A stretch of DNA of 64,000 nucleotides from Bacteroides cellulosilyticus (GTDB lineage Bacteria > Bacteroidota > Bacteroidia > Bacteroidales > Bacteroidaceae), in the NCBI RefSeq assembly GCF_020091405.1, contig NZ_CP081903.1:2976501-3040500 (forward strand), written 5' to 3'. The position numbers and the translations under genes were made by a program. The notes under the pieces were generated by a model that worked only from the letters and a program-made list of their open reading frames with translations, did no database searches and was not told the origin of the DNA. Shown piece by piece: positions 17,537 to 27,256 of the stretch (within the stretch, counting starts at the first letter, position 1; the number at the start of each line of letters is the position of its first letter).

Positions 17537-18673
17537 ATGAAGTATTACTTGATTGTCGGTGAAGCTTCCGGTGACTTACACGCGTCTCACCTGATGGCTG
17601 CTTTGAAGTTTGAAGACCCGCAGGCGGAATTCCGTTTCTTCGGGGGCGACCTGATGGCAGCAGTGAGTGGAACGATGGTGAAGCACTATAAGGAACTGGC
17701 TTATATGGGCTTTATCCCGGTGTTACTGCATTTGCGCACAATCTTTGCCAACATGAAACGATGTAAAGAGGATATCGTGGCATGGCAGCCGGATGTAGTG
17801 ATACTGGTGGATTATCCCGGTTTTAACCTGAATATTGCCAAGTTCCTGCGGGCTAAGACGCAAATCCCGGTCTATTATTATATCTCTCCGAAGATATGGG
17901 CGTGGAAAGAATACCGTATCAAGAATATCAAGCGGGATGTGGATGAATTGTTTTCCATTCTGCCGTTCGAGGTGGAGTTTTTCGAAGGCAAGCATCATTA
18001 TCCGATACATTATGTAGGCAATCCTACGGTAGATGAAGTGACTGCTTTTCGTGCGGAACATCCTGAAACGTACGATGATTTTATTCGTGAGACCGGATTG
18101 GAGTCTAAGCCGATCATCGCTTTACTGGCGGGTAGCCGGAAGCAGGAGATAAAAGATAATTTGCCCGATATGCTTCGTGCAGCTTCTGCTTTTCCTGAGT
18201 ACCAATTGGTTTTGGCCGGTGCGCCCGGTATTTCTCCTGACTATTATTATGAATATATAGGCGGTGCGAAAGTAAAGATCCTTTTCGGACAAACCTATCG
18301 TTTGCTGCAACAGGCTGAAGCTGCATTGGTAACTTCGGGAACTGCTACGCTGGAAACGGCCTTGTTTCGGGTGCCGCAGGCTGTTTGCTATCATACGCCG
18401 ATAGGGAAGGTCATTTCGTTCCTGCGCCGTCATATACTGACGGTAAAGTATATTTCATTGGTGAATCTTATTGCAAACCGTGAGGTGGTGAAAGAGCTCG
18501 TGGCTGATACGATGACAGTAGAGCAGGCCCGTGCCGAACTGGAACGTATCTTATATAATAAGGAGTATCGGCAACGGATGCTCGAAGGTTATGAGTATAT
18601 GGCATCGCGTCTGGGAGATGCCGGTGCACCGAAGCATGCTGCGCAAGAGATGATACGCCTGTTGCGAAAATGA
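17537..18673 (+). CDS. lpxB: Lipid-A-disaccharide synthase
   Basis: A 378-residue LpxB glycosyltransferase (GT19). It starts with MKYYLIVGEASGDLHASHL, the family signature, and contains FGGDLMAA, YISPKIWAWKEYRI and LLAGSRKQEI. It joins UDP-2,3-diacylglucosamine with lipid X to form the lipid A disaccharide at the inner face of the inner membrane. It is co-oriented with surE 11 bases upstream and ends before a terminator hairpin. The length is normal for the family. Confidence 0.95.
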   Translation: MKYYLIVGEASGDLHASHLMAALKFEDPQAEFRFFGGDLMAAVSGTMVKHYKELAYMGFIPVLLHLRTIFANMKRCKEDIVAWQPDVVILVDYPGFNLNIAKFLRAKTQIPVYYYISPKIWAWKEYRIKNIKRDVDELFSILPFEVEFFEGKHHYPIHYVGNPTVDEVTAFRAEHPETYDDFIRETGLESKPIIALLAGSRKQEIKDNLPDMLRAASAFPEYQLVLAGAPGISPDYYYEYIGGAKVKILFGQTYRLLQQAEAALVTSGTATLETALFRVPQAVCYHTPIGKVISFLRRHILTVKYISLVNLIANREVVKELVADTMTVEQARAELERILYNKEYRQRMLEGYEYMASRLGDAGAPKHAAQEMIRLLRK

Positions 18674-18733
18674 AATTCCTAACATAATGAAAGTCTTTTT
18701 GCTTCAAAAGGATATAAAATAGTTAAAAGAGAT

Positions 18734-18768
18734 AAAGCCGGTGCAGTAAATGCCCGGCTTTCGTATTT
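18734..18768 (+). terminator. Terminator after surE-lpxB
   Basis: AAAGCCGG (18734-18741) pairs with CCGGCTTT (18754-18761) across a 12-base loop, followed by a T-rich run. It lies 60 bases beyond the lpxB stop and ends the surE-lpxB unit. Confidence 0.7.
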
Positions 18769-18836
18769 TATAGTCAGAATACACGAAAGATTATGAACTA
18801 ACAATTTTTACGAAAACAAGCAAAAGGACTTTGATT

Positions 18837-19598
18837 ATGAAGAGATTACATTGGCTATTTTTTATGATGTGCTTGGCAGTACTACCTGCGTTGCAATCAT
18901 GCGATGATTTAGATGACGGATACTCTATCGGTGATTTTTCTTATCCGAATTGGAGCACCGTACGCGTGAAGGGGAATACTTTCTATCTGGAAAGTGACAC
19001 TTGGGGAACGCTTTGGCCTATTAATACTAATATGGGTTGGTATCAGCCTGTAGACGGGCAGCGTATAATAACAATCTTTAATCCCATCTATGATAATTAT
19101 GAAGGATATGATCATGCCGTGAAGATTGAGAAGATCTGGCATGCCCTGACGAAAAGTGTGGAACCGCTGACATCGGAGAATGATGAGGAATATGGTAATG
19201 ATCCGGTATTTATCTATAAAGGGGATATCACCATCAGTGGGGGATATATGAACGTTATCTTTATGCAGAATCTGCCGAAGAATTCGGGTACGAAACATCG
19301 CATCAGTCTGGTACAACGTGCAGAAGATGCCGAGGTTCCTTTAGCAGAAGAAGGTAATGATGACGGATATATTCATCTGGAACTTCGATACAATGATTAT
19401 GATGACCTGAGTGGAGTTCGTGCTCCCGGATTAGTGTCATTCAATCTGAAAGAATTGAATATAACTTCTGAAACGAAAGGTATCAAGTTGAAACTGAATT
19501 CAGAAGTGAACGATGAAGTCGAAATTACCTTTGAAAAACAATCGGATAATTCCCAAAAAGCTTCTAGCTTAGATTTCTCAAAGATGCAATTGAAATAA
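18837..19598 (+). CDS. NigD-like lipoprotein
   Basis: About 253 residues from the ATG at 18837 (MKRLHWLFFMMCLAVLP). The lipobox LPALQSCDD marks a lipoprotein; the residues after the cysteine (DDLDDG) are acidic, as in surface-exported Bacteroides lipoproteins. The following region (YPNWSTVRVKGNTFYLESDTWGTLWP) is the OB-fold N-terminal domain of the NigD family, with a second beta domain behind it. NigD was first noted in a bacteriocin locus, but most members, like this one, stand alone with unknown function. It is a single-gene unit between lpxB and convergent cdsA. Confidence 0.82.
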   Translation: MKRLHWLFFMMCLAVLPALQSCDDLDDGYSIGDFSYPNWSTVRVKGNTFYLESDTWGTLWPINTNMGWYQPVDGQRIITIFNPIYDNYEGYDHAVKIEKIWHALTKSVEPLTSENDEEYGNDPVFIYKGDITISGGYMNVIFMQNLPKNSGTKHRISLVQRAEDAEVPLAEEGNDDGYIHLELRYNDYDDLSGVRAPGLVSFNLKELNITSETKGIKLKLNSEVNDEVEITFEKQSDNSQKASSLDFSKMQLK

Positions 19599-19617
19599 AG
19601 TAAAGTGTTTTGTGTAG

Positions 19618-19650
19618 GGTCGGGTGAATGTGAATTCCTCCGGCCTTTTT
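19618..19650 (+). terminator. Probable terminator between NigD-like gene and cdsA
   Basis: GGTCGG pairs with CCGGCC (one G-T pair) across a 16-base loop and is followed by six T residues. It lies between the converging NigD-like and cdsA genes. The stem is short, so the call is moderate. Confidence 0.5.
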
Positions 19651-20492
19651 TATTTCATCAACATTAAAACGTAGAGGTAAACCACTGCTGCGGGGATTGC
19701 CAGTAAAGCACTGTCGAAACGGTCGAGCATTCCACCGTGGCCGGGTAGGATGTGACCCGAATCTTTGATACCTAACTGGCGCTTCATTAACGACTCCGTC
19801 AGATCACCCCAAGTACCGAAGATGACAACAACCAGTGCCAGTCCCGCCCATTCCCAAACAGACAGGAATGAGAAGTAGTGGGCGAATACGAATGAAGAAG
19901 CAATAGAGAACACACCACCACCGATGCTTCCTTCCCATGATTTCTTGGGGGAAATACGTTCGAACAAACGATGCTTGCCGATTAACGAGCCTACACAATA
20001 TGCTCCAGTATCACTCAGCCATATAAATACAAAGATGGAAAGTGGTAGGATGGGATTGTAGGTCACGCTGCTTTCTGCCGGGTTATATTGGAAAGCCAAT
20101 ACGTTGAGCAGCGCAAACGGTAATGCTACATACAGCTGGCTTAACATGGAAAAGGCCCAGTTGCCAATGGGATTTTTCTTTTTCAGATACAGTTCTGTAA
20201 TTATCAGGTAAAGCAGTAATGCCAGATAAGGCAGAAATACCTGGGCTCCGATAGTAGATTGACAAAAGCCCATTACGGCCAAGAAGAGATAAGCGCCTCC
20301 TAAAGCGGTAATTGTTTTATTGATTTGTACTTCACCGTTTTGGTTTATCAGGTGGGCAAATTCGTGTACGCTCAGTGCACCGATAATGGTGAACAGGATA
20401 CCGAATGAAAGGGGGCTGTATAGGATACAGCCCACCAATACTACTACGAATAACACACCTGTGATGGCGCGTTTTAAGAAATTGCTTTTCAC
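19650..20492 (-). CDS. cdsA: Phosphatidate cytidylyltransferase
   Basis: A 280-residue polytopic membrane enzyme with about eight hydrophobic segments. The C-terminal CDS signature is present: SPKKSWEGSIGGGVFS, then DLTESLMKRQLGIKDSGHILPGHGGMLDRFDS. It converts phosphatidic acid and CTP to CDP-diacylglycerol, the branch point of phospholipid synthesis. It follows ftsH by 21 bases on the minus strand, and rsfS-ftsH-cdsA is a common Bacteroidota order, so it is probably co-transcribed with them. Confidence 0.95.
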   Translation of the reverse strand: MKSNFLKRAITGVLFVVVLVGCILYSPLSFGILFTIIGALSVHEFAHLINQNGEVQINKTITALGGAYLFLAVMGFCQSTIGAQVFLPYLALLLYLIITELYLKKKNPIGNWAFSMLSQLYVALPFALLNVLAFQYNPAESSVTYNPILPLSIFVFIWLSDTGAYCVGSLIGKHRLFERISPKKSWEGSIGGGVFSIASSFVFAHYFSFLSVWEWAGLALVVVIFGTWGDLTESLMKRQLGIKDSGHILPGHGGMLDRFDSALLAIPAAVVYLYVLMLMK

Positions 20493-20513
20493 GGTAATTC
20501 CGTTTTTAGTTCT

Positions 20514-22610
20514 TTATTCTTTTGCGGGTCGTTCTACAGAAACTTTGGTACCTTCTGCTGAAACCTTTGTTTTGCCGGTTTCTGTTCCGCCTTCAACATT
20601 GTTTTCTTCTTCCGCTTTTACTTCTTTTTCGCTCTCCACGGCTTCTTTGGCAGCTGCTTCTTCGGCTTTCTTAAGGTCTTCCGAAATCTTGTTTGCACTG
20701 ATTTCTTCAGAACGGGAAGCCCAAGGACGTTTTCCGAAGATTTCCTCTACGTCTTCTGCGAAGATAACTTCTCTGTCTATCAGCAACTGTGACAGTTTGG
20801 CGTGCCCATCCTTATGATCGGAAAGTATTTTCTTTGCACGTTCATACTGTTCGTTCACCATATTCTTCACTTCTTCGTCAATCAGTTCAGCTGTTTTTTC
20901 GCTGTACGGGCGATTGAAAGAATATTCATCGTTGCTGTAATAACAGAGGTTGGGCAGCTTTTCGCTCATTCCGAGGTAGGCGATCATGCCGAAAGCCTGT
21001 TTTGTAACACGTTCCAGGTCATTCATGGCACCGGTCGAAATACGTCCCAGGAACAAATCCTCAGCGGCACGTCCACCCAATGTGGCGCACATCTCATCAA
21101 GCATTTGTTCTTTGGTGGTAATCTGGCGTTCCTCGGGCAAATACCAGGCAGCGCCCAGCGCACGTCCGCGTGGAACAATCGTTACTTTAATCAGCGGATT
21201 GGCATATTCCAGCAACCAGGAGATGGAGGCATGTCCTGCCTCGTGGATAGCGATGGAACGACGTTCCGCTTCCGTAGTGATTTTCGTTTTCTTTTCCAGG
21301 CCACCAACAATACGGTCTACAGCATCGAGGAAATCTTGTTTGCCTACGAACTTTTTGCCGTGGCGGGCAGCGATCAGTGCAGCCTCATTGCAGACATTGG
21401 CGATATCGGCACCGGAGAAGCCCGGGGTCTGGCGTGCCAACAGGTCTACGTCTACCGTATTATCTATTTTGATGGGGCGTAAGTGTACGCCGAATACTTC
21501 CTTACGTTCATTGAGGTCGGGAAGGTCTACATGAATCTGGCGGTCAAAACGTCCGGCACGCAATAAGGCTTTATCCAAAACGTCTACACGGTTGGTAGCA
21601 GCCAGGATAATTACACCGCTGTTGGAACCGAAACCATCCATTTCTGTCAATAACTGGTTCAATGTGTTTTCGCGTTCATCATTTCCACCCATTGCGGCAG
21701 CTTTGGCGCGGGCACGACCTACGGCGTCAATTTCATCAATGAACACGATACAGGGGGCTTTTTCTTTGGCTTGGCGGAACAAGTCACGTACACGTGATGC
21801 ACCTACACCGACAAACATTTCCACAAAGTCGGAACCAGCCAGTGAGAAGAACGGTACGTTGGCCTCGCCTGCCACAGCTTTGGCAAGCAGGGTCTTACCG
21901 GTTCCCGGAGGGCCTACCAGCAATGCGCCCTTGGGTATCTTACCTCCCAGGTCTGTATATTTTTGCGGTTCTTTCAGGAATTCCACAATTTCCTCTACTT
22001 CCTGTTTGGCCTCGGCAAGTCCGGCTACATCTTTGAATGTCACTTTTACGGGAGTCCCCTTCTCAAACAGTTGGGCACGCGATTTACCGACATTGAAAAT
22101 GCCGCCACCGCCTGCACCGCCACCACCGCTCAGACGGCGTGACATGAATATCCAGAAACCTATAAGGAAGGCAATAGGCAGAATCTGCCACAGTACGACC
22201 CCGAAATAATTGCGTTTCTTTTCGTAGTTGATAGAACCGTCAAAGTGCAGTTCATCTTTTTCCTTTTGCAGGAAGTTTCCCAAGCTTTCACGAGATGGTG
22301 CTTCAGTCGTAATCATGGGATTTTTACCCACTTTACTAGAGTCTGCCTGAAATACGTTTTTAACGTATTGCGGCTTGATATATGCTTCTACAGAGTTATC
22401 ATCATAACCGATGATTTTGCTCATATAGCCGTCACGTACGTATTGCTGGAATTCGTCATAAGAGACACTTTTGATTCCGGTACTGTTTTCATTGGTGATG
22501 TACAAGCCCAGAAGCATCATAGCTATGATCATATACAGCCAGTTCAGGTTGAACTTGGGCATATTTACCTTATTGGGCTTTTTGTTAGCGTTATTATTAT
22601 TGTTGTCCAT
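20514..22610 (-). CDS. ftsH: ATP-dependent zinc metalloprotease FtsH
   Basis: A 698-residue membrane AAA+ protease. An Asn-rich N-terminus leads into a transmembrane helix at about 23-40, then a periplasmic domain and a second helix at about 137-157. Walker A GPPGTGKT is at 233-240, Walker [10 protein letters not shown] at about 290, and the zinc motif HEAGH is at 456-460. The C-terminus is a long Glu/Lys/Ala-rich tail (about 640-698). It degrades misfolded or short-lived membrane and cytosolic proteins. It lies 8 bases after rsfS and upstream of cdsA. Confidence 0.96.
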   Translation of the reverse strand: MDNNNNNANKKPNKVNMPKFNLNWLYMIIAMMLLGLYITNENSTGIKSVSYDEFQQYVRDGYMSKIIGYDDNSVEAYIKPQYVKNVFQADSSKVGKNPMITTEAPSRESLGNFLQKEKDELHFDGSINYEKKRNYFGVVLWQILPIAFLIGFWIFMSRRLSGGGGAGGGGIFNVGKSRAQLFEKGTPVKVTFKDVAGLAEAKQEVEEIVEFLKEPQKYTDLGGKIPKGALLVGPPGTGKTLLAKAVAGEANVPFFSLAGSDFVEMFVGVGASRVRDLFRQAKEKAPCIVFIDEIDAVGRARAKAAAMGGNDERENTLNQLLTEMDGFGSNSGVIILAATNRVDVLDKALLRAGRFDRQIHVDLPDLNERKEVFGVHLRPIKIDNTVDVDLLARQTPGFSGADIANVCNEAALIAARHGKKFVGKQDFLDAVDRIVGGLEKKTKITTEAERRSIAIHEAGHASISWLLEYANPLIKVTIVPRGRALGAAWYLPEERQITTKEQMLDEMCATLGGRAAEDLFLGRISTGAMNDLERVTKQAFGMIAYLGMSEKLPNLCYYSNDEYSFNRPYSEKTAELIDEEVKNMVNEQYERAKKILSDHKDGHAKLSQLLIDREVIFAEDVEEIFGKRPWASRSEEISANKISEDLKKAEEAAAKEAVESEKEVKAEEENNVEGGTETGKTKVSAEGTKVSVERPAKE

Positions 22611-22618
22611 AGGGCTTA

Positions 22619-22978
22619 TTAATCAATGTCAGGTATTTGGGTTAATTTGGCGTCGGCCCAGAGATTTTCCAGATTGTAGAAGTCTCTCGTTTCGGGTAGA
22701 AACACATGGACCAGTATGTCGGAGTAATCCATTGCTACCCATTCGGCATTGCGCAATCCGTCTATTGCAAAAGGTTTGCTGTTAGCGCCTTTGCGGGTGA
22801 ATTCCTTTACGGACTCTACAATGGCGGTCACCTGGCTTGGGGAGTTTCCCTGACAAATGACGAGATAGTTGCAGATAGTATCGCCAATTTTAGAAAGATC
22901 TGCTATTACAATATTTTTTCCTTTTTTATCTTGTATACCTTCGGTTATTTGTTGAATGAGTTTCTTTGATTCGTTCAT
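22619..22978 (-). CDS. rsfS: Ribosomal silencing factor RsfS (Iojap)
   Basis: A 119-residue RsfS/Iojap protein. Conserved segments include GKNIVIADLSKIGDTICNYLVICQGNSPSQVTAI, EWVAMDYSDILVHVFLPETRDFYNLENLWADA. It binds ribosomal protein uL14 and blocks 30S-50S joining when nutrients are short. It is the first gene of an rsfS-ftsH-cdsA operon. A minus-strand TATATTTG at 23006-23013 is a likely -7 promoter element about 28 bases upstream. Confidence 0.93.
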   Translation of the reverse strand: MNESKKLIQQITEGIQDKKGKNIVIADLSKIGDTICNYLVICQGNSPSQVTAIVESVKEFTRKGANSKPFAIDGLRNAEWVAMDYSDILVHVFLPETRDFYNLENLWADAKLTQIPDID

Positions 22979-23005
22979 TACTTATTATTAAAATTAAACA
23001 GTTGA

Positions 23006-23013
23006 CAAATATA
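23006..23013 (-). promoter_or_regulatory. -7 element upstream of rsfS
   Basis: CAAATATA on the plus strand reads TATATTTG on the minus strand, an exact Bacteroides -7 element 28 bases before the rsfS start. A TTTG (23030-23033) lies only 16 bases further upstream, closer than the usual 19-21, so the -33 element is uncertain. Confidence 0.45.
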
Positions 23014-23196
23014 CGCTGAATTCTTGTATCAAACACCTAAAAGGGAAAAAGTCTTTCAATTTTTGATTTTTTTTAGGTATATATTTCTTTGGCATACGGC
23101 ATCTTAGCAGATTTTAGAGAAAAAAACACGAGAAATTGTTTTGGATTATCAAATTCTTTGTATCTTTGCAACCGCAAAACAGGAACGACCTGTTAT

Positions 23197-23267
23197 TGGG
23201 CTATGGTGTAATGGTAACACTACAGATTCTGGTCCTGTCATTCCTGGTTCGAATCCAGGTAGCCCAA
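23197..23267 (+). tRNA. tRNA-Gln (anticodon CTG)
   Basis: A 71-base cloverleaf. The acceptor arm is TGGGCTA with TAGCCCA and discriminator A, the D-loop contains GGTGTAATGGTAACAC, and the T-arm is CCTGGTTCGAATCCAGG. The anticodon loop TTCTGGT holds CTG at 23229-23231, reading CAG (Gln). The lowest anticodon-stem pair is A-C rather than a Watson-Crick pair. CCA is not encoded. A TATCTTTG -7 box lies at 23161-23168, about 29 bases upstream. Confidence 0.95.
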
Positions 23268-23270
23268 CTA

Positions 23271-23307
23271 AAAAAAGCTGCGAATGTAATAAGTTCGTAG
23301 CTTTTTT
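23271..23307 (+). terminator. Terminator after tRNA-Gln
   Basis: AAAAAAGCTGCGAA (from 23271) pairs with TTCGTAGCTTTTTT (to 23307) with one G-T pair, around a 9-base loop, and ends in a T-tract. It starts 4 bases after the tRNA. Confidence 0.85.
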
Positions 23308-23346
23308 GCTTTTTCTCCCTAAGTCTATTAACGTCTAATACAAATA

Positions 23347-23979
23347 ATGGAGCTTATGAAGAGATTCATTCAGTTTCTGCTGCTATTTTTCTTTATTTTA
23401 GGATCAGAGGGTAGAGCATGTGTCAAATGTAGTGAAGGCATTACGGTAAATGCTGTCGATCATCAACGTCTGAAATCGAAAGCGCATGAAGCAAAGGCAT
23501 ATTGCGTTAGTAAGGGATTCAGTACGAATTATTGTTTCTTAGTAGATTTCAGCATACATTCTGGTAAAAAGCGTTTCTTTGTTTGGGATTTTAAAGGAGA
23601 TTCCATTAAGTATGCAAGTCTTTGTGCCCATGGCTATGGGAAAGATAGTACACCTTCTAAACCTGTCTTTAGCAATACGCCGGGAAGTCTTTGCTCTTCT
23701 CTGGGAAAATACAAAGTAGGTATTCGGGCTTATAGCAAATGGGGAATCAATGTCCATTATAAATTGCATGGTCTGGAACCCACTAATGATAATGCTTTCA
23801 AACGTATTGTCGTATTACATTCTTATACTCCTTTGCCTGCGACAGAAGTTTATCCTTCACATCTTCCATTGGGTATGAGTCAGGGATGTCCGGTGATTTG
23901 CAATGAAACGATGAGGCAAATTGATGTGTTGTTAAAGGCTGAAACCAAGCCTGTGCTGTTGTGGATTTATAATGATTGA
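23347..23979 (+). CDS. Exported L,D-transpeptidase-like protein (YkuD_2 family)
   Basis: A 210-residue protein with a signal peptide (MKRFIQFLLLFFFILGSEG), preferably from the ATG at residue 4 (23356). The body matches the YkuD_2 murein L,D-transpeptidase-like family: SKGFSTNYCFLVDFSIHSGKKRFFVWD, HGYGKDSTPSKPVFSNTPGSLCSSLGKYKVG and the catalytic-type motif MSQGCPVI with Cys181. His158 in VVLHSY may complete the site. It may modify peptidoglycan crosslinks, though members of this subfamily are little studied. It stands alone between tRNA-Gln and the AICAR transformylase. Confidence 0.8.
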   Translation: MELMKRFIQFLLLFFFILGSEGRACVKCSEGITVNAVDHQRLKSKAHEAKAYCVSKGFSTNYCFLVDFSIHSGKKRFFVWDFKGDSIKYASLCAHGYGKDSTPSKPVFSNTPGSLCSSLGKYKVGIRAYSKWGINVHYKLHGLEPTNDNAFKRIVVLHSYTPLPATEVYPSHLPLGMSQGCPVICNETMRQIDVLLKAETKPVLLWIYND

Positions 23980-24035
23980 TCATACTTTATGTTTTAAGTA
24001 ATAATGTAGCAATTCTATTCAAAATAATTAAAACT

Positions 24036-25214
24036 ATGGCAAAAGAGTTAGAACTCAAATACGGCTGTAACCCTAATCAGAAGCCGGCCCGCATTTTTAT
24101 GCAGGAGGGGGAGTTACCTATCGAAGTCCTGAACGGACGTCCGGGATACATCAATTTCATGGATGCACTGAACGGTTGGCAGTTGGTGAAGGAGTTGAAA
24201 GAGGCTACCGGAATGCCGGCTGCGACTTCATTCAAACATGTTAGCCCTGCAGGTGCTGCTATTGGTCTGGAATTGGATGAGACAATGAAGCAGATTTATT
24301 TTGTTGATAACTTGCCGCTTTCTCCTCTGGCCAGTGCATATGTGCGTGCCCGTGGTGCGGACCGTATGTCATCTTACGGAGATTTTATAGCTTTGAGTGA
24401 TGTCTGTGATGAGGCGACTGCCCGTTTTATTAACCGCGAAGTGTCCGATGGTGTTATTGCTCCGGGATATACGGACGATGCACTCGAAATTCTGAAGAAC
24501 AAGCGTAAGGGTACTTATAATGTGATTAAGATCGATCCTTCGTATAAACCTGTACCGGTTGAGCGTAAGGATGTGTTCGGAATAACTTTTGAACAGGGAC
24601 GCAACGAGATTCAGTTGAATGGCAGCGAATTGTTCGCTAATATCCCTACCCGGAATAAGACTTTTCCGGATGCTGCAAAGCGTGATTTAATGATAGCACT
24701 TATTACTTTGAAATATACGCAGTCCAATTCTGTATGTTATGTGAAAGACGGACAAGCGATTGGTATCGGATCAGGGCAGCAAAGCCGTATCCACTGTACC
24801 CGTTTAGCTGGGAATAAAGCTGATATCTGGTATCTTCGCCAGCATCCAAAAGTATTGAACTTACCTTGGGTAGAGAAAATCCGCCGTGCCGACCGTGATA
24901 ATACGATTGATATTTATATCAGTGATAACCATGATGATGTGTTGGCTGACGGTATTTGGCAGCAGTTCTTTACAGAAAAACCGGAAGTGCTGACCCGTGA
25001 GGAAAAGCGTGAATGGCTGAATACTCTGAAAGGAGTAGCTTTGGGTTCAGATGCTTTCTTCCCGTTTGGAGATAATATAGAGCGTGCTCATAAGACTGGT
25101 GTGGAATACATTGCCCAGGCAGGAGGTTCAGTACGTGATGATCATGTTATTGAAACTTGCGATAAATACGGTATCGCTATGGCATTTACAGGTATTCGTC
25201 TGTTCCATCATTAA
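24036..25214 (+). CDS. Stand-alone AICAR transformylase (PurH-type, no cyclohydrolase domain)
   Basis: A 392-residue phosphoribosylaminoimidazolecarboxamide formyltransferase. The start MAKELELKYGCNPNQKPARI and the catalytic Lys-His in TSFKHVSPAGAA are typical, as are RGADRMSSYGDF, IGIGSGQQSRIHCTRLA and GSDAFFPFGDNIERA. It transfers a formyl group from 10-formyl-THF to AICAR, the penultimate purine step. The N-terminal IMP cyclohydrolase half of PurH is absent, and the family motifs begin at residue 1, so this is a one-domain enzyme rather than a truncation. An in-frame upstream start is possible, but ATG 24036 is the natural one. Confidence 0.9.
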   Translation: MAKELELKYGCNPNQKPARIFMQEGELPIEVLNGRPGYINFMDALNGWQLVKELKEATGMPAATSFKHVSPAGAAIGLELDETMKQIYFVDNLPLSPLASAYVRARGADRMSSYGDFIALSDVCDEATARFINREVSDGVIAPGYTDDALEILKNKRKGTYNVIKIDPSYKPVPVERKDVFGITFEQGRNEIQLNGSELFANIPTRNKTFPDAAKRDLMIALITLKYTQSNSVCYVKDGQAIGIGSGQQSRIHCTRLAGNKADIWYLRQHPKVLNLPWVEKIRRADRDNTIDIYISDNHDDVLADGIWQQFFTEKPEVLTREEKREWLNTLKGVALGSDAFFPFGDNIERAHKTGVEYIAQAGGSVRDDHVIETCDKYGIAMAFTGIRLFHH

Positions 25215-25230
25215 TAAGATATAAATAACG

Positions 25231-25268
25231 AAGAGGGTGTTTCAAAAACGTTGAAGCACCCTCTTTGT
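25231..25268. terminator. Bidirectional terminator
   Basis: AAGAGGGTGTTTCA (25231-25244) pairs with TGAAGCACCCTCTT (25252-25265), leaving a short loop, with A- and T-rich flanks. It lies between the convergent AICAR transformylase and DUF349 genes and should serve both. Confidence 0.8.
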
Positions 25269-25283
25269 ATATATAGGCTTAAA

Positions 25284-27140
25284 TTATTCGGCGCTACGAA
25301 TGGAATCGTCGATAACTTTAATTTTTTGTTTTACCAACTCGATGTCTGCCTTCAGTTTTTCTACTTTGCGGTTTAGTTCCGTCAGCAGGCTGTTGCCTTT
25401 CTTTGAAGAAGCTGTCAGGAAGCCAAGATTATTCTCATAAGTCTGCAATTCGTTCTTCATGGCATCTGCTGCACGTACCAGTTTCTCGCGTTCGCGATAG
25501 AGTGACTGCGGGCTACCTTCCTGAATACTGCTGATGTTGGATTTGAAGTTACTCAACTTCTTATTGGCTGCGCTGATGTTGAAGTGGTCGAACAATTTAT
25601 CCACTTGTCCGTGGTATTGCTTATACAAACGGTCTTTTTCCTTGAAAGGTACATGCCCGATGTTGTTCCATTCCTTCATTAATTCGCGTACCAATTGAGT
25701 CGCTTCATCCGTATCCATATTTTCATCAATGGCACCCAACTTCTCAATGATTTCCTTCTTCTTATTCAGGTTGTCTATCTCAACGGAACGTTGGGAAGAA
25801 GTAGCCTTGTTCTTCTGTTCGAAGAAGTAGTCGCAAGCGGAAATAAACCGTTTCCATATTGCATCAGAATATTTTTTTGCTACCGGACCGATAGTCTTCC
25901 ATTCTTTTTGCAGTTTGGTTAGTTCGTCAGCGGTTGCTTTCCAGTCGGTACTGTCTTTCAGAGCTTCGGCTTTCTCGCAAAGAGCACGTTTTTTATCCAA
26001 ATTTGCATTCATACCCTCTTTCAGGGCTTTAAAGAATTCACCTTTTTTGCGGAAGAATTCATCACACGCTTTACGGAAACGCTCGAATATCTTCACATTC
26101 ATCTTTTGCGGTGCGAAGCCGATGGTCTTCCACTTGTTCTGCAGGGCAATGATTTCCTGTGTTTTATTATCCCAGGCAGCAAAATTGGTCAGCTCATTGT
26201 AGTCTATTGCTTCAATGATTTCACAAATCACTGTTTTCTGGTCAAGATTATGCTGCTCTACTTCCTTCAATGATTCGAAGTGCTGCTGATGACGGCGATT
26301 TACGGCTGTGGAAGCAGCTTTAAATCGGTTCCATACTTCGTCACGCAGTTCCTTGGCAACCGGACCCGTGTCGCGGAATTCCTGATGTAGCTTTTGTAAC
26401 TGATGGAAAGCCGACACTACATCCGCTTCATCTGCCAGTTTTTCAGCGGCCTCGCATAGATGTGTCTTGATTTCCAGGTTTTTTTTGAAGTCATATTCGC
26501 GGAATTCATTATTCAGCTTCAACAGATCGTAGAACTTCTCCACATAGAGTTGATAACTCTTCCACAGTTCGTTGACTTTGGCTTGCGGAATAAGTTTCAC
26601 TTCATTCCACTGTTGCTGTAATTTCTTGAATTCTGAGTAGGATTTGTTGGCATCGTCGGGTGACTCTACGAGTTCTTTCAGTTCCTCGATAATGGAAAGT
26701 TTGATTTGCAGATTCAGCTCTTTTTGTTGTTCCTGTTCAGCTGACAATGCACCTCTCTTTTCTTTAATGACGGACATGATATTTTTGAATTCCTCTTCAA
26801 CGGTATCCGTTGTCGGAATGAAATTCTCTGCTATTCCCCCGTTTTCGATAAACAGCTTCTTTGTCGCTTCTTGTTCGGCATTATGAAGCTTATAGAAAGC
26901 CTGTTTCAGACTATCTATTTCCTGCTTGCCGGCATTTTCCACATCCGCGGAAATCTCTTTCAATTTAGCCAGGATATCTTCCTTGCTTAGCTTTTGTGCG
27001 GCTTCTACCGGCTGTTCTTCCTGCGTTGCTTCTTCAGCCGGAGTTTCCGTCAGAGCCGGTTCTGAAACCTCAGCTGCTTTCTTTTCTTCTTCTAATTCCA
27101 CCGCCTTTTCGGGGAGATTAGTGTCATGAGTGTCCATCAT
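25284..27140 (-). CDS. DUF349 repeat protein
   Basis: A 618-residue soluble protein. A Glu/Ala-rich N-terminus (about 1-50) is followed by at least five DUF349 repeats, each with the pattern LxxxWKxIGPVxK: QQQWNEVKLIPQ, HQEFRDTGPVAK, QNKWKTIGFAPQ, QKEWKTIGPVAKK, MKEWNNIGHVPFKEK. A C-terminal coiled coil (about 555-618) ends the chain. The domain is widespread in Bacteroidota and Actinobacteria but has no established activity. It is a single-gene unit; MMDTHDTN has two adjacent ATGs as possible starts. Confidence 0.85.
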   Translation of the reverse strand: MMDTHDTNLPEKAVELEEEKKAAEVSEPALTETPAEEATQEEQPVEAAQKLSKEDILAKLKEISADVENAGKQEIDSLKQAFYKLHNAEQEATKKLFIENGGIAENFIPTTDTVEEEFKNIMSVIKEKRGALSAEQEQQKELNLQIKLSIIEELKELVESPDDANKSYSEFKKLQQQWNEVKLIPQAKVNELWKSYQLYVEKFYDLLKLNNEFREYDFKKNLEIKTHLCEAAEKLADEADVVSAFHQLQKLHQEFRDTGPVAKELRDEVWNRFKAASTAVNRRHQQHFESLKEVEQHNLDQKTVICEIIEAIDYNELTNFAAWDNKTQEIIALQNKWKTIGFAPQKMNVKIFERFRKACDEFFRKKGEFFKALKEGMNANLDKKRALCEKAEALKDSTDWKATADELTKLQKEWKTIGPVAKKYSDAIWKRFISACDYFFEQKNKATSSQRSVEIDNLNKKKEIIEKLGAIDENMDTDEATQLVRELMKEWNNIGHVPFKEKDRLYKQYHGQVDKLFDHFNISAANKKLSNFKSNISSIQEGSPQSLYREREKLVRAADAMKNELQTYENNLGFLTASSKKGNSLLTELNRKVEKLKADIELVKQKIKVIDDSIRSAE

Positions 27141-27256
27141 TGTAGATACATTTTAAGAAACGGTTTTACCCGTTCGGGTTACATTAGGTCACAAATTAAT
27201 GAAATAAAACAATTACTTCATACTTTTTTCATCAGTTTTTTTTCATTTTTCTTCAT

